From Candidatus Thorarchaeota archaeon (GTDB taxonomy: Archaea; Asgardarchaeota; Thorarchaeia; Thorarchaeales; Thorarchaeaceae), in assembly GCA_004524595.1 (NCBI GenBank), contig SDOA01000022.1, forward strand, positions 1-40,611: DNA of 40,611 nucleotides. The letters run 5' to 3'. Made by a program: the position numbers and the translations under genes. Under the pieces are notes generated by a model, which worked only from the letters and a program-made list of their open reading frames with translations, was not told where the DNA came from and searched no databases. The number at the start of each line of letters is the position of its first letter. Position 1 is the first letter of the stretch. Positions 1 to 8,543 of this stretch are shown in pieces.

Positions 1-117
1 GAAGGACCAAAAATACGTGTACAGCGAGATGGTGAAACTTCCGATTTTGGAGCATATGTTCGTGAAGCCATTAGAGATAATAATACATCATCTGATGAAT
101 CTCAAACCAAGGCTTGA
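1..117 (+). CDS. C-terminal end of an unidentified protein (partial)
   Basis: Reading frame 1 is open from the first base to a TGA at 115-117 and gives 38 residues. The tail is hydrophilic and charged and ends in SDESQTKA, with no recognisable motif. The gene begins before the window. Its stop codon overlaps the end of the convergent coiled-coil gene by 16 bases, which is common at tail-to-tail junctions. The product cannot be named from this fragment. Confidence 0.55.
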   Translation, partial: EGPKIRVQRDGETSDFGAYVREAIRDNNTSSDESQTKA

Positions 118-1004
118 GCTCGTCTCTTCCACTCTTTGATAGTATATTGGAGTTCTTCTGGTTTTCCAGCCTGTTTTTTCCAAGAATCAGAAGTACGTCT
201 CATCTGGAAAATAAGAGCCCCTCCTTTCGCAAGCTTTTGCTCAAGAATCTCGACTGCGGTTTCTAACGCGCTCACAATACTACTCTTATCATCAGTTTTA
301 CTCAAAAATATCTCAAGTTGATCAAAAATATTGTCTGGTTGCATCTCCATCCACTCTTCTCTAGGAACCTTCAATTCTAGATACTTTTGGGCAGGAATCA
401 CTGTATTTCCTTCCTTGAATTGAACCTCTCCAGCAGCTTGCAAAGTATCAACATATTTGAGAGCTTCAGGAATGTCTATCACTAGTGTTGTTGCAATCTC
501 TTCGATTCGAACTGATTTACGGTTAAGAACCATGTTCAATATCCTATATCTTGGGTCTCCAACTTCTAGTAGAACTCTTTTCAATAAATCAACAGAATCC
601 ACTTCTTGATTTAGAACAGCTGTTGCAGCTTGGGAGAATTGTTTAAGGTCTTCTCGTAATCTCTCTATAGTCATCTCTGCTGTCATTAAATCATCTTTCA
701 GAGATGTGTTGTCTGTGACTGGTTTCTTCGTCATTAGACTTTGAGTCTGCTCAGCTTTCAATCCTTGTATCTCTTTTCCCACAGATTCGAGAGCTCCCTT
801 AGTTCTTGATAAATCACTTTTTAGCATCTGAATCTCTTGCTCTCTCTCTGATATTTTTAACTCTAATTCATTGACCTGAATTCCAAGTTGATTAGATCTC
901 TTTTGGGAACTACCAAGTTGGGCTTGCATTGATTCTATCTTTTGATTTAGCATCATAATCTGCATTGTTTTTTCCCGCAGTTTCTCATTGACATCTTCTG
1001 ACAT
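102..1004 (-). CDS. Coiled-coil protein with central winged-helix-like domain
   Basis: About 300 residues. The first 130 or so form a long heptad-patterned coiled coil rich in Glu, Lys and Gln. A compact domain follows, around residues 145-210, that reads like a winged helix (RILNMVLNRKSVRIEEIATT, then a second helix and a short wing with EGNTVIPAQKYLEL). The C-terminal 90 residues are helical and basic. No catalytic motif is visible. I chose the ATG at 1004 because the coiled coil starts there; an in-frame TTG at 1058 would add 18 residues including a Cys/His-bearing stretch. Neither start has a clear ribosome-binding site. It is divergent from tatD with a short gap, so the two may share a promoter region. 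It could be a structural or DNA-associated protein. Confidence 0.7.
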   Translation of the reverse strand: MSEDVNEKLREKTMQIMMLNQKIESMQAQLGSSQKRSNQLGIQVNELELKISEREQEIQMLKSDLSRTKGALESVGKEIQGLKAEQTQSLMTKKPVTDNTSLKDDLMTAEMTIERLREDLKQFSQAATAVLNQEVDSVDLLKRVLLEVGDPRYRILNMVLNRKSVRIEEIATTLVIDIPEALKYVDTLQAAGEVQFKEGNTVIPAQKYLELKVPREEWMEMQPDNIFDQLEIFLSKTDDKSSIVSALETAVEILEQKLAKGGALIFQMRRTSDSWKKQAGKPEELQYTIKEWKRRAQALV

Positions 1005-1084
1005 TTGTTGTTCAAGATGATGACCACATCCATTGATAATTAAAGGAGTCTCGTTCAAATCAGATTGAGATGGAGCGTCAAGCT

Positions 1085-1837
1085 ATGCAGTTATTTGATT
1101 CCCATACACACATAGATCTAAAGCATTTCCAAAATGATCGAGAAAAGGTGATTCGAAGAGCCAAAGAAGCAGGTCTCGTAGGAATGGTCACCTCTTCAAT
1201 TGGGCCTGCATCATTTAGAAGAACTTTGGGTATTGTTGAAAAACACAAGAACTACATTTTTCACTCAGCAGGATGTTCTGTTTCGCAGCTGACGGAAACG
1301 GATGCAGAAAAAATAATTGACCTTACAAGAAAGTATTCTAATGATATTATTGCAATCGGTGAAGTTGGCTTAGACTATCACTGGATTAGAGATATGAAGG
1401 GACAAAAGGCGCAAGAACCCCTACTCATGAATTTCATCAAACTTGCTCAAGAGTTGGATCTTCCAATTGTAATCCATTCTAGGAAGGCAGAAGAACGTGC
1501 AACTGAAATTCTTGAAGAACATTTCTCAGGGGACGTTCTCATGCATTGTTTTGATGGTTCACCAGAAATTGCAAAACGAGTTGCCGATAATGGTTGGTAC
1601 ATCACCCTTCCCGCAAATTTCACAAGATCAAGAAATCGAGTAGATGCTGCCAAAATCATCCCGCTGAGTCAAATATTACTTGAAACTGATGGCCCTTATC
1701 TCTCACCAACGCTTGAGCGAAATGAGCCTGCAAATATTCGCTTTGGTTGTGAGTATTTGGCTGAAGTACTTGGAAAACCCATGGGCTCCATTGCAGATAG
1801 TACCACAACTAATGCAAGGAGATTCTATCGTCTATGA
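1085..1837 (+). CDS. tatD: TatD-family metal-dependent hydrolase
   Basis: This is a TIM-barrel hydrolase of the TatD DNase family, about 250 residues, the usual length. Visible metal-site motifs are FDSHTHID near the N terminus (HxH), the glutamate in GEVGLDYHW, the histidine in IVIHSRKAE, the histidine in LMHCFDG and the aspartate in LLETDGPYLSP. All expected ligands are present, so activity is likely. Family members act as 3'-5' nucleases or D-aminoacyl-tRNA-type hydrolases; the archaeal substrate is not settled. An upstream ATG at 1070 is possible, but the ATG at 1085 has GGAG nine bases ahead and gives the family's normal N terminus. The PAC2 gene follows 37 bases downstream on the same strand. 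Confidence 0.88.
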   Translation: MQLFDSHTHIDLKHFQNDREKVIRRAKEAGLVGMVTSSIGPASFRRTLGIVEKHKNYIFHSAGCSVSQLTETDAEKIIDLTRKYSNDIIAIGEVGLDYHWIRDMKGQKAQEPLLMNFIKLAQELDLPIVIHSRKAEERATEILEEHFSGDVLMHCFDGSPEIAKRVADNGWYITLPANFTRSRNRVDAAKIIPLSQILLETDGPYLSPTLERNEPANIRFGCEYLAEVLGKPMGSIADSTTTNARRFYRL

Positions 1838-1874
1838 CCGATATAGCCAAATGCATAAGGTATGATTATCTCTT

Positions 1875-2666
1875 ATGTATGTACGCAAATTCATGGAAGT
1901 TAATGAAGAATCATTAAAAGCACCAATTGTACTTGCTGGACTTCCAGGAATTGCAAATGTAGGCAAGATAGCAATCGAAACACTGATTCAGTTGTTAGAT
2001 GCTGAGCATCTGATGGACTTTTTCAGCAAAGACTTTCCACCACGTGTAACTGTGCAGAAAGGGCTCACATTTATTCCTAAATCATCTGTCCATCTATACC
2101 GTGCAGCACCAGATGAACCTCATGACGTTCTTTTTCTTACCGCAGACTACCAACCGTCGTCAACAACAGGCGTCTATGAATACGCAGATTTTGTTGCTCG
2201 TGAATTTGTTAATCTCAAAGTTGAAACAATTTATTCACTCGCTGCATATGAGCAAGATTATGTGGAATACTTCAAATTTTACCCATCGAGTCCCAGAGTA
2301 TATGTATCTTCAAGTTCTCAGAGAATCCTTGACACACTCTCTAATCTTGATGGTACAATCATCACTGAAGAGGGTGTCATTGTGGGTGCAAATGGCGTGA
2401 TTCCATCATGGGCCGCATCTATATACAACATGGATGGGGCTTGTCTTCTTGGTGAAACACTTGGTGTCATAAAAGTAGACTATCGTGCCGCAAAAGCGCT
2501 TCTGGCAAAGGTATCTACGCTCATCGGAATCGATATGGATCTTGATGTCATGGACTCACATATTTTGAAAGTCATTGAATTCATTGAATGGGCAAGACAG
2601 GAACTTGAGAAGAAACGAGAAACATCTGAAGATGGTGAAAGCCCTTCTGACATGTATATAGGATAG
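1875..2666 (+). CDS. PAC2-family proteasome assembly chaperone-like protein
   Basis: 263 residues. The N-terminal pattern APIVLAGLPGIANVGKIA is the hallmark of the PAC2 (proteasome assembly chaperone 2) fold, and later VIVGANGVIPSWA and CLLGETLG match the conserved loops of the archaeal family. In eukaryotes PAC1/PAC2 assist formation of the 20S alpha ring; archaeal homologues are found widely but their role is inferred. The C-terminal 45 residues form a charged helix. The ATG at 1875 is the first start; an ATG at 1893 is also possible. It ends one base from the convergent CxxC gene. It is probably cytosolic and probably co-transcribed with tatD. Confidence 0.85.
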   Translation: MYVRKFMEVNEESLKAPIVLAGLPGIANVGKIAIETLIQLLDAEHLMDFFSKDFPPRVTVQKGLTFIPKSSVHLYRAAPDEPHDVLFLTADYQPSSTTGVYEYADFVAREFVNLKVETIYSLAAYEQDYVEYFKFYPSSPRVYVSSSSQRILDTLSNLDGTIITEEGVIVGANGVIPSWAASIYNMDGACLLGETLGVIKVDYRAAKALLAKVSTLIGIDMDLDVMDSHILKVIEFIEWARQELEKKRETSEDGESPSDMYIG

Positions 2667-2667
2667 G

Positions 2668-2859
2668 TCACTCTACCATTTCAGGATGTAGAATGTCTGT
2701 TATCCAAGCTTGACTATCTAGATTAATGTAGAAGTAGTGATCTTCATGTTTTACTTTTACGGTATGCGGAAACCTCGTTGCTTTTTTAATAACTCCTGGG
2801 GGGACTCTTAGCACCGTTCGTTTGTTGCAAATAGGACATTTAGCATATCTCTCGAACAT
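2668..2859 (-). CDS. Small CxxC protein, possible zinc ribbon half
   Basis: 63 residues beginning MFERYAKCPICNK. A single CPIC pair near the N terminus is followed by a conserved-looking FPHTVKVKHEDHYFYIN stretch whose histidines could complete a metal site. The protein is too short for a full zinc ribbon with two Cys pairs, so it may bind zinc as a dimer or with its histidines. A good ribosome-binding site (GAAGGT) lies just upstream of the ATG, supporting a real gene. It follows the 2879-3283 gene by 19 bases and is probably translated from the same message. No function can be assigned. Confidence 0.65.
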   Translation of the reverse strand: MFERYAKCPICNKRTVLRVPPGVIKKATRFPHTVKVKHEDHYFYINLDSQAWITDILHPEMVE

Positions 2860-2878
2860 TTACGTTTACCTTCTTTAC

Positions 2879-3283
2879 TCATCGCAATTTTGAATCATTA
2901 CTGATTATCAATCTAGTGTTATTAGATTCTGGATGCTCAAGTGCATCAGTGAATAATTTGATCAAATCATCACGAGATTCTTGAGAAAGTTCAACCGAAT
3001 CTGTTCCAACAATTCTCAAATTGTCATATACCCCTGTTTCCACGAGTACTCTAACTTCTTTCTGTTCCTTACAGAATTTGATGATAAGGAAATTAGAGAA
3101 ATCCTTGAATTCATTCTTTGGTCCGCGCAGTTTTCCGCCTATTTTTTTCAGCCTGTCACTCTTGATGATTTCTTCTAAGAGATAAGCTCGGATTATCTGA
3201 TTTCCTACGATTCGTCGAATGTCAATGAATTCATCTATACTTGAATCCTCATTGACTAGTTTCCATGTAGGTTCTAATATCAT
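2879..3283 (-). CDS. Hypothetical alpha/beta protein
   Basis: About 134 residues from the ATG at 3283; an ATG at 3307 would add eight basic residues. The sequence has a helical first half (FIDIRRIVGNQIIRAYLLEE) and a strand-rich second half containing EVRVLVETGVYDNLRIVG. There are no Cys clusters, membrane segments or nucleotide-binding motifs. GGTG lies just ahead of the 3283 start and GAGGAA slightly farther. It forms a two-gene minus-strand unit with the small CxxC protein. I do not recognise the family. Confidence 0.6.
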   Translation of the reverse strand: MILEPTWKLVNEDSSIDEFIDIRRIVGNQIIRAYLLEEIIKSDRLKKIGGKLRGPKNEFKDFSNFLIIKFCKEQKEVRVLVETGVYDNLRIVGTDSVELSQESRDDLIKLFTDALEHPESNNTRLIISNDSKLR

Positions 3284-3420
3284 CTCACACCATTTTCCTC
3301 TTCTCATCTGTTAATATAGAGATTATCCGAATGTATTACGTAAAAGTAATGGCTGCAGAATATCTTTATTTATTACCAAGTAGTTATTTTTTAACTAGAA
3401 GGATTGGATGGTTATAAGCC

Positions 3421-4128
3421 ATGATGCAAACTGTTGATATGATAATTAGGGAAGTGCATGCTGGACTTTGGTTTTTAGTCGTAGGTTATTATTTCTTCAT
3501 CTTTATTTTCCTATTATTCTTTAGATGGAGAACTACGCGAAACCCGTTTCAGTTTGCTATGGCGATGTTCTTCCTGCTCTTAGCAGTGGGTCGATGTTTC
3601 TATTTTGTTGGCGACTTCTATGCAGATTCACGAAGTCTTGCTGAGGGATTAACTCCATTCCTAGGAGATTCTGCTTTTTGGTTAATGGCTGGATCTTTTA
3701 TTCAATGGATGGCATTGGCAACACTTTCTGCTACAGCAGGATTTATGATATTTGGAAAAAGATGGGCTGAGATTGCTTTTGCAGTGCCTGCAATAATAAT
3801 TGGTATTATACTCGGGTTTGTTCCGCTTGAAACAACAACTCGAGGATTGTTATCTGGAGGTGCAGGAGCTGTTTATGCATTATTCATTCCGCTACTGTTT
3901 TGGTATCTGGCATGGCAATCTGGAGGTATGTTGCGTAGGTCGAACTTACTACTTGGATTAGGCTTTTTCATCTTGTTTGCAGGACGAGTGATACATGCTA
4001 TTAGGTATCCTATGGCAGATGTATTATTCAATAGTTCAATAGCAATACCAGGTGTTATAGCTCCAGGTCTAATCGTGATTGGTCTAATACTCATTGCAAC
4101 CGGGAATGAATGGGGTCAAACAGCGTAA
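3421..4128 (+). CDS. Seven-transmembrane protein of unknown function
   Basis: 235 residues with seven hydrophobic segments at roughly 14-35, 43-62, 84-108, 112-130, 140-165, 173-193 and 205-228. Short loops between them carry a few charged residues, including RWRTTRNPF after the first helix and RRSN before the sixth. There is no signal peptide, soluble domain or transporter motif that I recognise. Seven short helices suggest a sensor- or scaffold-like membrane protein, but this is only topology. The start is the first ATG; a purine-rich AAGGATTGG lies about 20 bases upstream. It is convergent with the longin-like gene. Confidence 0.7.
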   Translation: MMQTVDMIIREVHAGLWFLVVGYYFFIFIFLLFFRWRTTRNPFQFAMAMFFLLLAVGRCFYFVGDFYADSRSLAEGLTPFLGDSAFWLMAGSFIQWMALATLSATAGFMIFGKRWAEIAFAVPAIIIGIILGFVPLETTTRGLLSGGAGAVYALFIPLLFWYLAWQSGGMLRRSNLLLGLGFFILFAGRVIHAIRYPMADVLFNSSIAIPGVIAPGLIVIGLILIATGNEWGQTA

Positions 4129-4189
4129 GACCTTCTTTAATTCTGTTGCATATTAAAAATTCACAAGTTGAGAAGAGAACTATTCAGAC

Positions 4190-4801
4190 TTAGCCAATTT
4201 CTCTCCACTCTAGAATTTTCATATCTTCTAGAGTATGAAGTGATTTTTGTACATCTTTGAGATGCATACCAAGTTGGTCAGCAATATCACGTGTATTTAA
4301 TTTTCCTTCGCACATTTTTGCAACATCAAAGGTCTCTTGAGTCATCTGTCCCAGTCTCACAAGCATTGGAGAAACTTTACCTTTCAATATCGGGACAACA
4401 ATCTTGGATTCAGAAGCATGACCATTCTTTGTTATATCATCTAATTTTTGATAGAACTTTTCAAATGGCTCCAAATTACCGTCCCATTCCTGGAGCATGT
4501 TACCATAGTCCGTAGAAAACTCGTTGTTAACCTCAGCTAGGACAGCCATTGCTGCATTTCCATCATCAACTTTGTCCACTGTTGCCGCAACAATCACGTT
4601 TTCTTTCAGTGATAGGCATATATCAAATACTCCGAAGTCTATGACATGTACACGATTCCCATCACTGAGTTCGCGACCAAACTGAATGAGTGCGGTCAGA
4701 AAACCACTGATCAGATTAGGATCCATATCTGCTGTGCCATATTTTCTATCTAGCACACATAGGCCACTATCTGCGATTAGTATGTAGACAGCTTGAATCA
4801 C
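4190..4801 (-). CDS. Longin-like domain protein with C-terminal winged helix
   Basis: 203 residues. The first 110 show the longin/roadblock-type pattern: MIQAVYILIADSGLCVLDRK opens as a strand pair, then a helix (LISGFLTALIQFGREL), strands around VHVIDFGVFDICLSL and VIVAATVD, and a long helix ending NNEFSTDYG. Residues about 150-203 form a winged helix (KLNTRDIADQLGMHLKDVQK). Longin domains work in eukaryotic vesicle trafficking and as partners of small GTPases, and are expanded in Asgard archaea. A DNA-binding-type tail suggests a signalling adaptor or regulator rather than a trafficking factor. Divergent from the tRNA-binding-domain gene. Fold call is moderately sure; role unknown. Confidence 0.65.
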   Translation of the reverse strand: MIQAVYILIADSGLCVLDRKYGTADMDPNLISGFLTALIQFGRELSDGNRVHVIDFGVFDICLSLKENVIVAATVDKVDDGNAAMAVLAEVNNEFSTDYGNMLQEWDGNLEPFEKFYQKLDDITKNGHASESKIVVPILKGKVSPMLVRLGQMTQETFDVAKMCEGKLNTRDIADQLGMHLKDVQKSLHTLEDMKILEWREIG

Positions 4802-4890
4802 TGTGTCTATCTCCCACTGCTAAAGTCGTGCTCGAATAATGCACTTGTCTTTATAGAACTTTATGTGGCCTCCTATTGTGATAAGTGAGG

Positions 4891-4900
4891 TTTATCTATA
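4891..4900 (+). promoter_or_regulatory. TATA-like box for the 4919 gene
   Basis: TTTATCTATA is centred about 24 bases before the ATG at 4919, with purine-rich GTGAGG directly upstream as a possible BRE. No ribosome-binding site precedes that ATG, so a leaderless transcript starting at or near the A of ATG fits the spacing. Confidence 0.4.
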
Positions 4901-4918
4901 TTACTAAATACTGTCAAA

Positions 4919-5629
4919 ATGGTGAGAAATGTGGATACCGCAAAGGATGCAAGGATTTTGATCCTCGAAGATGCACTGAGAAGACTTCACGAGATCGTCG
5001 GAAATCGGAAATTGAAGGTGCATGTAGAATACTCCAAACTATCAGAACTAATTCAGCAAGCTGGAAGTTTACTTTACGAAGTGAAGTACTCCTATATGCC
5101 TGCTCAGCAAGTTGCATCACTTGAGGCAACACAGAAACTTGTCGATAATATTCAATCATACAAAGAGATAGTAGAGAGTGCTATCAAATCTTCAGGATAT
5201 AAACCCTCAACAGTAAAAGAGAGTCTTAATCTTGCAGAAATGCATTATTCCTTTAGGATTGTTGAGGACTTCCAGAGAAAACTGCATACCTACGGCGATG
5301 AACCTGCCCGTGCAGTGGAACTTCTTGTAGTCGAAGTAAGTCAAACTCAGACCGTTTCTGAATCAAAGAATCTCATCGAATGTAGATGTACTGATGGGTC
5401 TCGAATTTGGAAAATTGTAACAAATATCAATGGTGTGAAACCTAGTATGAAGCTTGCTTGTGCAGTACTTCCCCCAGTTGAGATGATGAATATTGTTAGT
5501 GAGGCTATGTTTCTTGGTGGCACTCCATTGCCTGATGATCTTGGACTTGGTCCCTTTGAGAATCCCCCAGCATCTATTATTGACCAAGCCCGAGCACAAG
5601 TTCTATTGATTGTGAAGAGGATGATGTAA
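4919..5629 (+). CDS. Helical protein with C-terminal tRNA-binding (EMAP II-like) OB fold
   Basis: 236 residues. The first 130 are predicted helical with no clear family. The C-terminal 100 (VELLVVEVSQTQTV, then IWKIVTNINGVKPSMKLACA, VLPPVEMMNIVSEAMFLGG) matches the layout of the tRNA-binding OB domain found in Trbp111, EMAP II and the C terminus of methionyl-tRNA synthetase, including the VSExMF element near the end. It likely binds tRNA or another structured RNA in the cytosol. Its stop codon is one base from the MazG start, so the two are probably translated together. A TATA-like element and no Shine-Dalgarno sequence suggest a leaderless mRNA. Confidence 0.7.
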   Translation: MVRNVDTAKDARILILEDALRRLHEIVGNRKLKVHVEYSKLSELIQQAGSLLYEVKYSYMPAQQVASLEATQKLVDNIQSYKEIVESAIKSSGYKPSTVKESLNLAEMHYSFRIVEDFQRKLHTYGDEPARAVELLVVEVSQTQTVSESKNLIECRCTDGSRIWKIVTNINGVKPSMKLACAVLPPVEMMNIVSEAMFLGGTPLPDDLGLGPFENPPASIIDQARAQVLLIVKRMM

Positions 5630-5630
5630 A

Positions 5631-5969
5631 ATGCACTTGAAAGAAATTCAAAAAAAACTTGACAGTTTTGATAAAGCTAGAGGATGGAATAAGTTTCCAG
5701 CTTCACTCGTTTTTACACACCTTATCGAAGAACTTGGCGAAATCTCTCGGTATATTACTATTGAGGAAGGGTACAAAGTAGTTGGACTTGGCCATGAAGC
5801 TCCTGAAAAGAATGAACTTCATCGTGAGTTCGCTCAGGTTTTCAATCTATTTGCACAACTAGCAAATCACTTCAAAATAGATCTTGAAGAGAGCATCCTC
5901 TCTGAACTTGATATCATGGAACAAAGATTCTCAGCTAAGGACTGGTCTCAGCGGATGCAAAATAAATAA
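5631..5969 (+). CDS. MazG-like nucleotide pyrophosphohydrolase
   Basis: 112 residues, the size of a single-domain MazG-like enzyme. The family helix carrying the first metal ligands is visible as THLIEELGEISRYITIEE (ExxE pattern), and the second metal helix as HREFAQVFNLFAQLANHFKI, where the usual Asp of the ELxDVL motif is replaced by Gln. Such enzymes hydrolyse NTPs or dNTPs to monophosphates, often damaged ones. Loss of that acidic residue may weaken catalysis or change the substrate. It is translationally coupled to the tRNA-binding-domain gene, so a role in tRNA or nucleotide quality control is a reasonable guess. Confidence 0.75.
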   Translation: MHLKEIQKKLDSFDKARGWNKFPASLVFTHLIEELGEISRYITIEEGYKVVGLGHEAPEKNELHREFAQVFNLFAQLANHFKIDLEESILSELDIMEQRFSAKDWSQRMQNK

Positions 5970-5975
5970 GATATG

Positions 5976-6443
5976 TCATACCAATTTTCGACTTTTTTCA
6001 AGTTCTTTCTTTGCCATGTCCTCTAAATCTTTTGTAGCTGCAAGAAGACCAAGAGCTTTGTTACGTACTTGTGTGATATTCTTCTCCTTTGCCCACTGTG
6101 CCAGACCAGAAACTAAGGGTCCTAGAGCCACTCTTGCAGCTTCAACTGTTCCTACAGCTTTCCCAAGTAATTCTACACTTTGCTTTTTTTCTTTTCCTGC
6201 CTCTGCCACTCTTAACCAAACAAGTGAGTGAATCATATACAACGCATCTAGCATCAGCGTTGGTGATTTAGGATTGTCTTGTACCTTCTTCAGAAGCCTC
6301 TCTTGTCTATCTTCAAATACTTCTTTGAAGTAGCTGAAAGCTTTCTTATCATTTCCTTTATCTAGTTCAATAATACCTTTCTGTAGTTTTTCATCGACTT
6401 CTGACAAAGTTGAAACACTCCTTGTTAATTGCCATGATTTCAT
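5976..6443 (-). CDS. Helical TPR-like hypothetical protein
   Basis: 155 residues, almost wholly alpha-helical. KLQKGIIELDKGNDKKAFSY resembles a tetratricopeptide-type helix pair, and later helices (ESQ-poor, Ala/Leu-rich) repeat the amphipathic spacing. No cysteines, membrane spans or catalytic motifs. Starts with ATG at 6443; it lies tail-to-tail with the MazG gene, six bases apart. Probably a cytosolic scaffold or adaptor. I do not recognise a named family. Confidence 0.6.
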   Translation of the reverse strand: MKSWQLTRSVSTLSEVDEKLQKGIIELDKGNDKKAFSYFKEVFEDRQERLLKKVQDNPKSPTLMLDALYMIHSLVWLRVAEAGKEKKQSVELLGKAVGTVEAARVALGPLVSGLAQWAKEKNITQVRNKALGLLAATKDLEDMAKKELEKSRKLV

Positions 6444-6578
6444 GACTATGAATATGTCTATTATGACTTTCTACAACGTGTCTTAAAAGCGTGTAACACT
6501 AAAAACATTACTCGCAAGACTATTATGGGGGAATTCACCGAATAGTATTCTGTCGAAAATTAATTCGGAGGTTATCGA

Positions 6579-8171
6579 TTGGTAAAGACTACCTTCACTT
6601 TTGAAGAACTGAAAAGAACTAATCATAAAGAAATCAAAGAGATGCAGGAGAGAAAATTCCGTGCATTCATAAGATATCAAGTTTGGCCAAACCATCCTTA
6701 TTATAGACGTCTTTTCAAAGAAAATAATGTTGATCCATTCAACATAACATGTTTTGAAGATTGGGCAAAGTACAATATTCCATTAGTGAAAAAAGTTGAT
6801 TATAAAGATCACCTGAGAGAATTTGTCCTGAATCCATCGCAAGTGGATGATAAAGACCGCGAACCTGCTGAAATCATTCGAAATATGATGACCTACTCGA
6901 AAGAATCAGGGAATAATCAAATGTACAAGTTCTTACGTAATAATGGTGCTCGAGTCAAGCTTCATATTGGTAAAGAAGCTGCAATGGAGCGACTTAAGAA
7001 TCGTTTAACCTATAATTATGCTCCACTTCAATTCTGGCTCAGCTCTGGGAGAGCATCCGGGCTACCATCTCCTGTATTTTTAACACGTTATGATAGCGAC
7101 CTTCTTGAATCGAATAGTGCAAAATGTGGTCAATTAGCAATCGACAAGTTCAAACAAGAAGGGTGGGAAGCCTCTTCAATGAACCTATTCCCATATGCTC
7201 CACACCTCGGTTGGCATGCTGTTCATGTTGGTCTCAAGCAGATTAGCAAGTTCTATATTGCAACCAGTGCTGGTGGAGCAATTCCAAGTGAGAAGCTTGT
7301 TGAACTTGCATCAGTATTCAAAGCCAATGCTATCACAGGAATGCCCAGCTACCTTCGAAATCGTTTCTTCAAGGCAATGGCTGAGTCTAATTATCAAGCT
7401 CCTGAAAAAATAGTGGTACTTCTAGCTGGTGAGAAAATCTATCCGCGTGTAGCTGAAGACATCACTGCAATTCTAACTGAAAAAGGAGCAAAAGATGTTC
7501 ATCTGATTGGAGGTTATGCCTCCTCAGAGAGTAAGGTATCATTCGCTGTACAATGTGACTATAATGGTCCTTATCATAATCTCTCTCCATTGATAATGTC
7601 TTGGGAGTTTGTAAGGCTTAATTCAGACGGTACATACGAATTTGTGGATGAAGATGAGCCTGGTCATACAGTACTGTTCCATTTGGATAGTACAGGAACT
7701 GTCTTTGAGGGATTCCTCTTGGGTGATGTTGCATCACGACACGAAGCTGGAAAGTGTCCAGTATGCGGTCTCGACGGTCAATTCTTCTGGGATATCGGAC
7801 GAACAAACGATGCTCAAACACAACTAGAAATCATGGGGTTGTCTGAGAAGAAAATCAAAGGTGCTACTGTGAATCTCACTGCCTTACGAACAGATTTGCT
7901 AAACCTAGGTGAGATTGAAGAAGTGCAGATTGAAGTTGCGAAAGAGGATATGTCCGATCCCTATAGTATGGATATACTCAATCTATACATCGCTCCTAAA
8001 GGTCCAAAGAATGCTGACTATACTTCGTTGATCTCCCAAATTCAAAAAATTACAAAGACAAGTACAGAGGTAACTCCTAAAGTCATAATCATCGGATTTG
8101 AAGAACTTGTGGAGAAAGCTGGCGGAATGAAATTCATGGAGATTATCGACAGTCGACCTAAACCTGCTTAA
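6579..8171 (+). CDS. PaaK-like adenylate-forming enzyme (phenylacetate-CoA ligase family)
   Basis: 530 residues, ANL superfamily. The family signs are an N-terminal helical region with PNHPYYRRLFKENNVDP, the phosphate loop as LSSGRASGLPSPV near residue 155, the adenine-side motif GGYASSESKVSF near 310, and the LGDVASRHEAGKCPVCG element near 385, where GD contacts ribose and the Cys pair is typical of PaaK relatives. The phosphate loop lacks the usual SSGTTG threonines (SSGRASG), so substrate or chemistry may differ from true phenylacetate activation. Starts with TTG, preceded by a strong CGGAGG seven bases upstream. Monocistronic: a perfect hairpin follows the stop. The acid substrate cannot be told from sequence. 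Confidence 0.75.
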   Translation: MVKTTFTFEELKRTNHKEIKEMQERKFRAFIRYQVWPNHPYYRRLFKENNVDPFNITCFEDWAKYNIPLVKKVDYKDHLREFVLNPSQVDDKDREPAEIIRNMMTYSKESGNNQMYKFLRNNGARVKLHIGKEAAMERLKNRLTYNYAPLQFWLSSGRASGLPSPVFLTRYDSDLLESNSAKCGQLAIDKFKQEGWEASSMNLFPYAPHLGWHAVHVGLKQISKFYIATSAGGAIPSEKLVELASVFKANAITGMPSYLRNRFFKAMAESNYQAPEKIVVLLAGEKIYPRVAEDITAILTEKGAKDVHLIGGYASSESKVSFAVQCDYNGPYHNLSPLIMSWEFVRLNSDGTYEFVDEDEPGHTVLFHLDSTGTVFEGFLLGDVASRHEAGKCPVCGLDGQFFWDIGRTNDAQTQLEIMGLSEKKIKGATVNLTALRTDLLNLGEIEEVQIEVAKEDMSDPYSMDILNLYIAPKGPKNADYTSLISQIQKITKTSTEVTPKVIIIGFEELVEKAGGMKFMEIIDSRPKPA

Positions 8172-8179
8172 ATGATAGA

Positions 8180-8203
8180 AACCGGACATAACTATGTCCG
8201 GTT
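8180..8203. terminator. Perfect 10-bp hairpin between convergent genes
   Basis: AACCGGACAT and ATGTCCGGTT pair perfectly around a four-base loop (AACT), nine bases after the PaaK-like stop and just before the end of the minus-strand gene. AT-rich DNA follows on both sides, so it can serve both genes. Confidence 0.55.
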
Positions 8204-8210
8204 CAATTCT

Positions 8211-8543
8211 TTATTGGAACCTTTGTCTAATACCACTACTATTTAGGTAGAAAACAATGACGATACTTAAAATCACTCCAAGCCAATTCTGTCCTATAGC
8301 AAACAGAATGACTCCAACCACATTGAGGAGAAGTGCCCAAAACCATGCATACTTTTGTAAAGTGAATAGTCCAAATGCGATATATAGTCCGAAAAGACCA
8401 ACAATTCCATAGGGAATTGATACGAGTAATCCAAGAATTGGTATCAGAAGCCAAAGTGCCCCGACAAATAAGACCCCAAGTGCTTGCAATATCTGCAGTC
8501 CAGCAAGAAGAAGCACACCAAAAGGAAGTTCATCATTAAACAT
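8211..8543 (-). CDS. Small multi-pass membrane protein
   Basis: About 110 residues from the ATG at 8543, which gives MFNDELPFGVLLLAGLQI. Four hydrophobic segments are evident, ending with a short basic tail (SGIRQRFQ). An upstream in-frame start at 8651 would add 36 hydrophilic residues that overlap a terminator hairpin, so I prefer 8543, which has a GAGAGACGG purine run ahead of it. No transport or enzymatic motif is visible. Possibly a small integral membrane scaffold; unnamed. Confidence 0.6.
   Translation of the reverse strand: MFNDELPFGVLLLAGLQILQALGVLFVGALWLLIPILGLLVSIPYGIVGLFGLYIAFGLFTLQKYAWFWALLLNVVGVILFAIGQNWLGVILSIVIVFYLNSSGIRQRFQ

Noticed and set aside
1085..1837. TatD as part of the vWA/amidohydrolase system
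   Set aside because: It is a different hydrolase family 10 kb away beside PAC2 and reads as a normal housekeeping copy.
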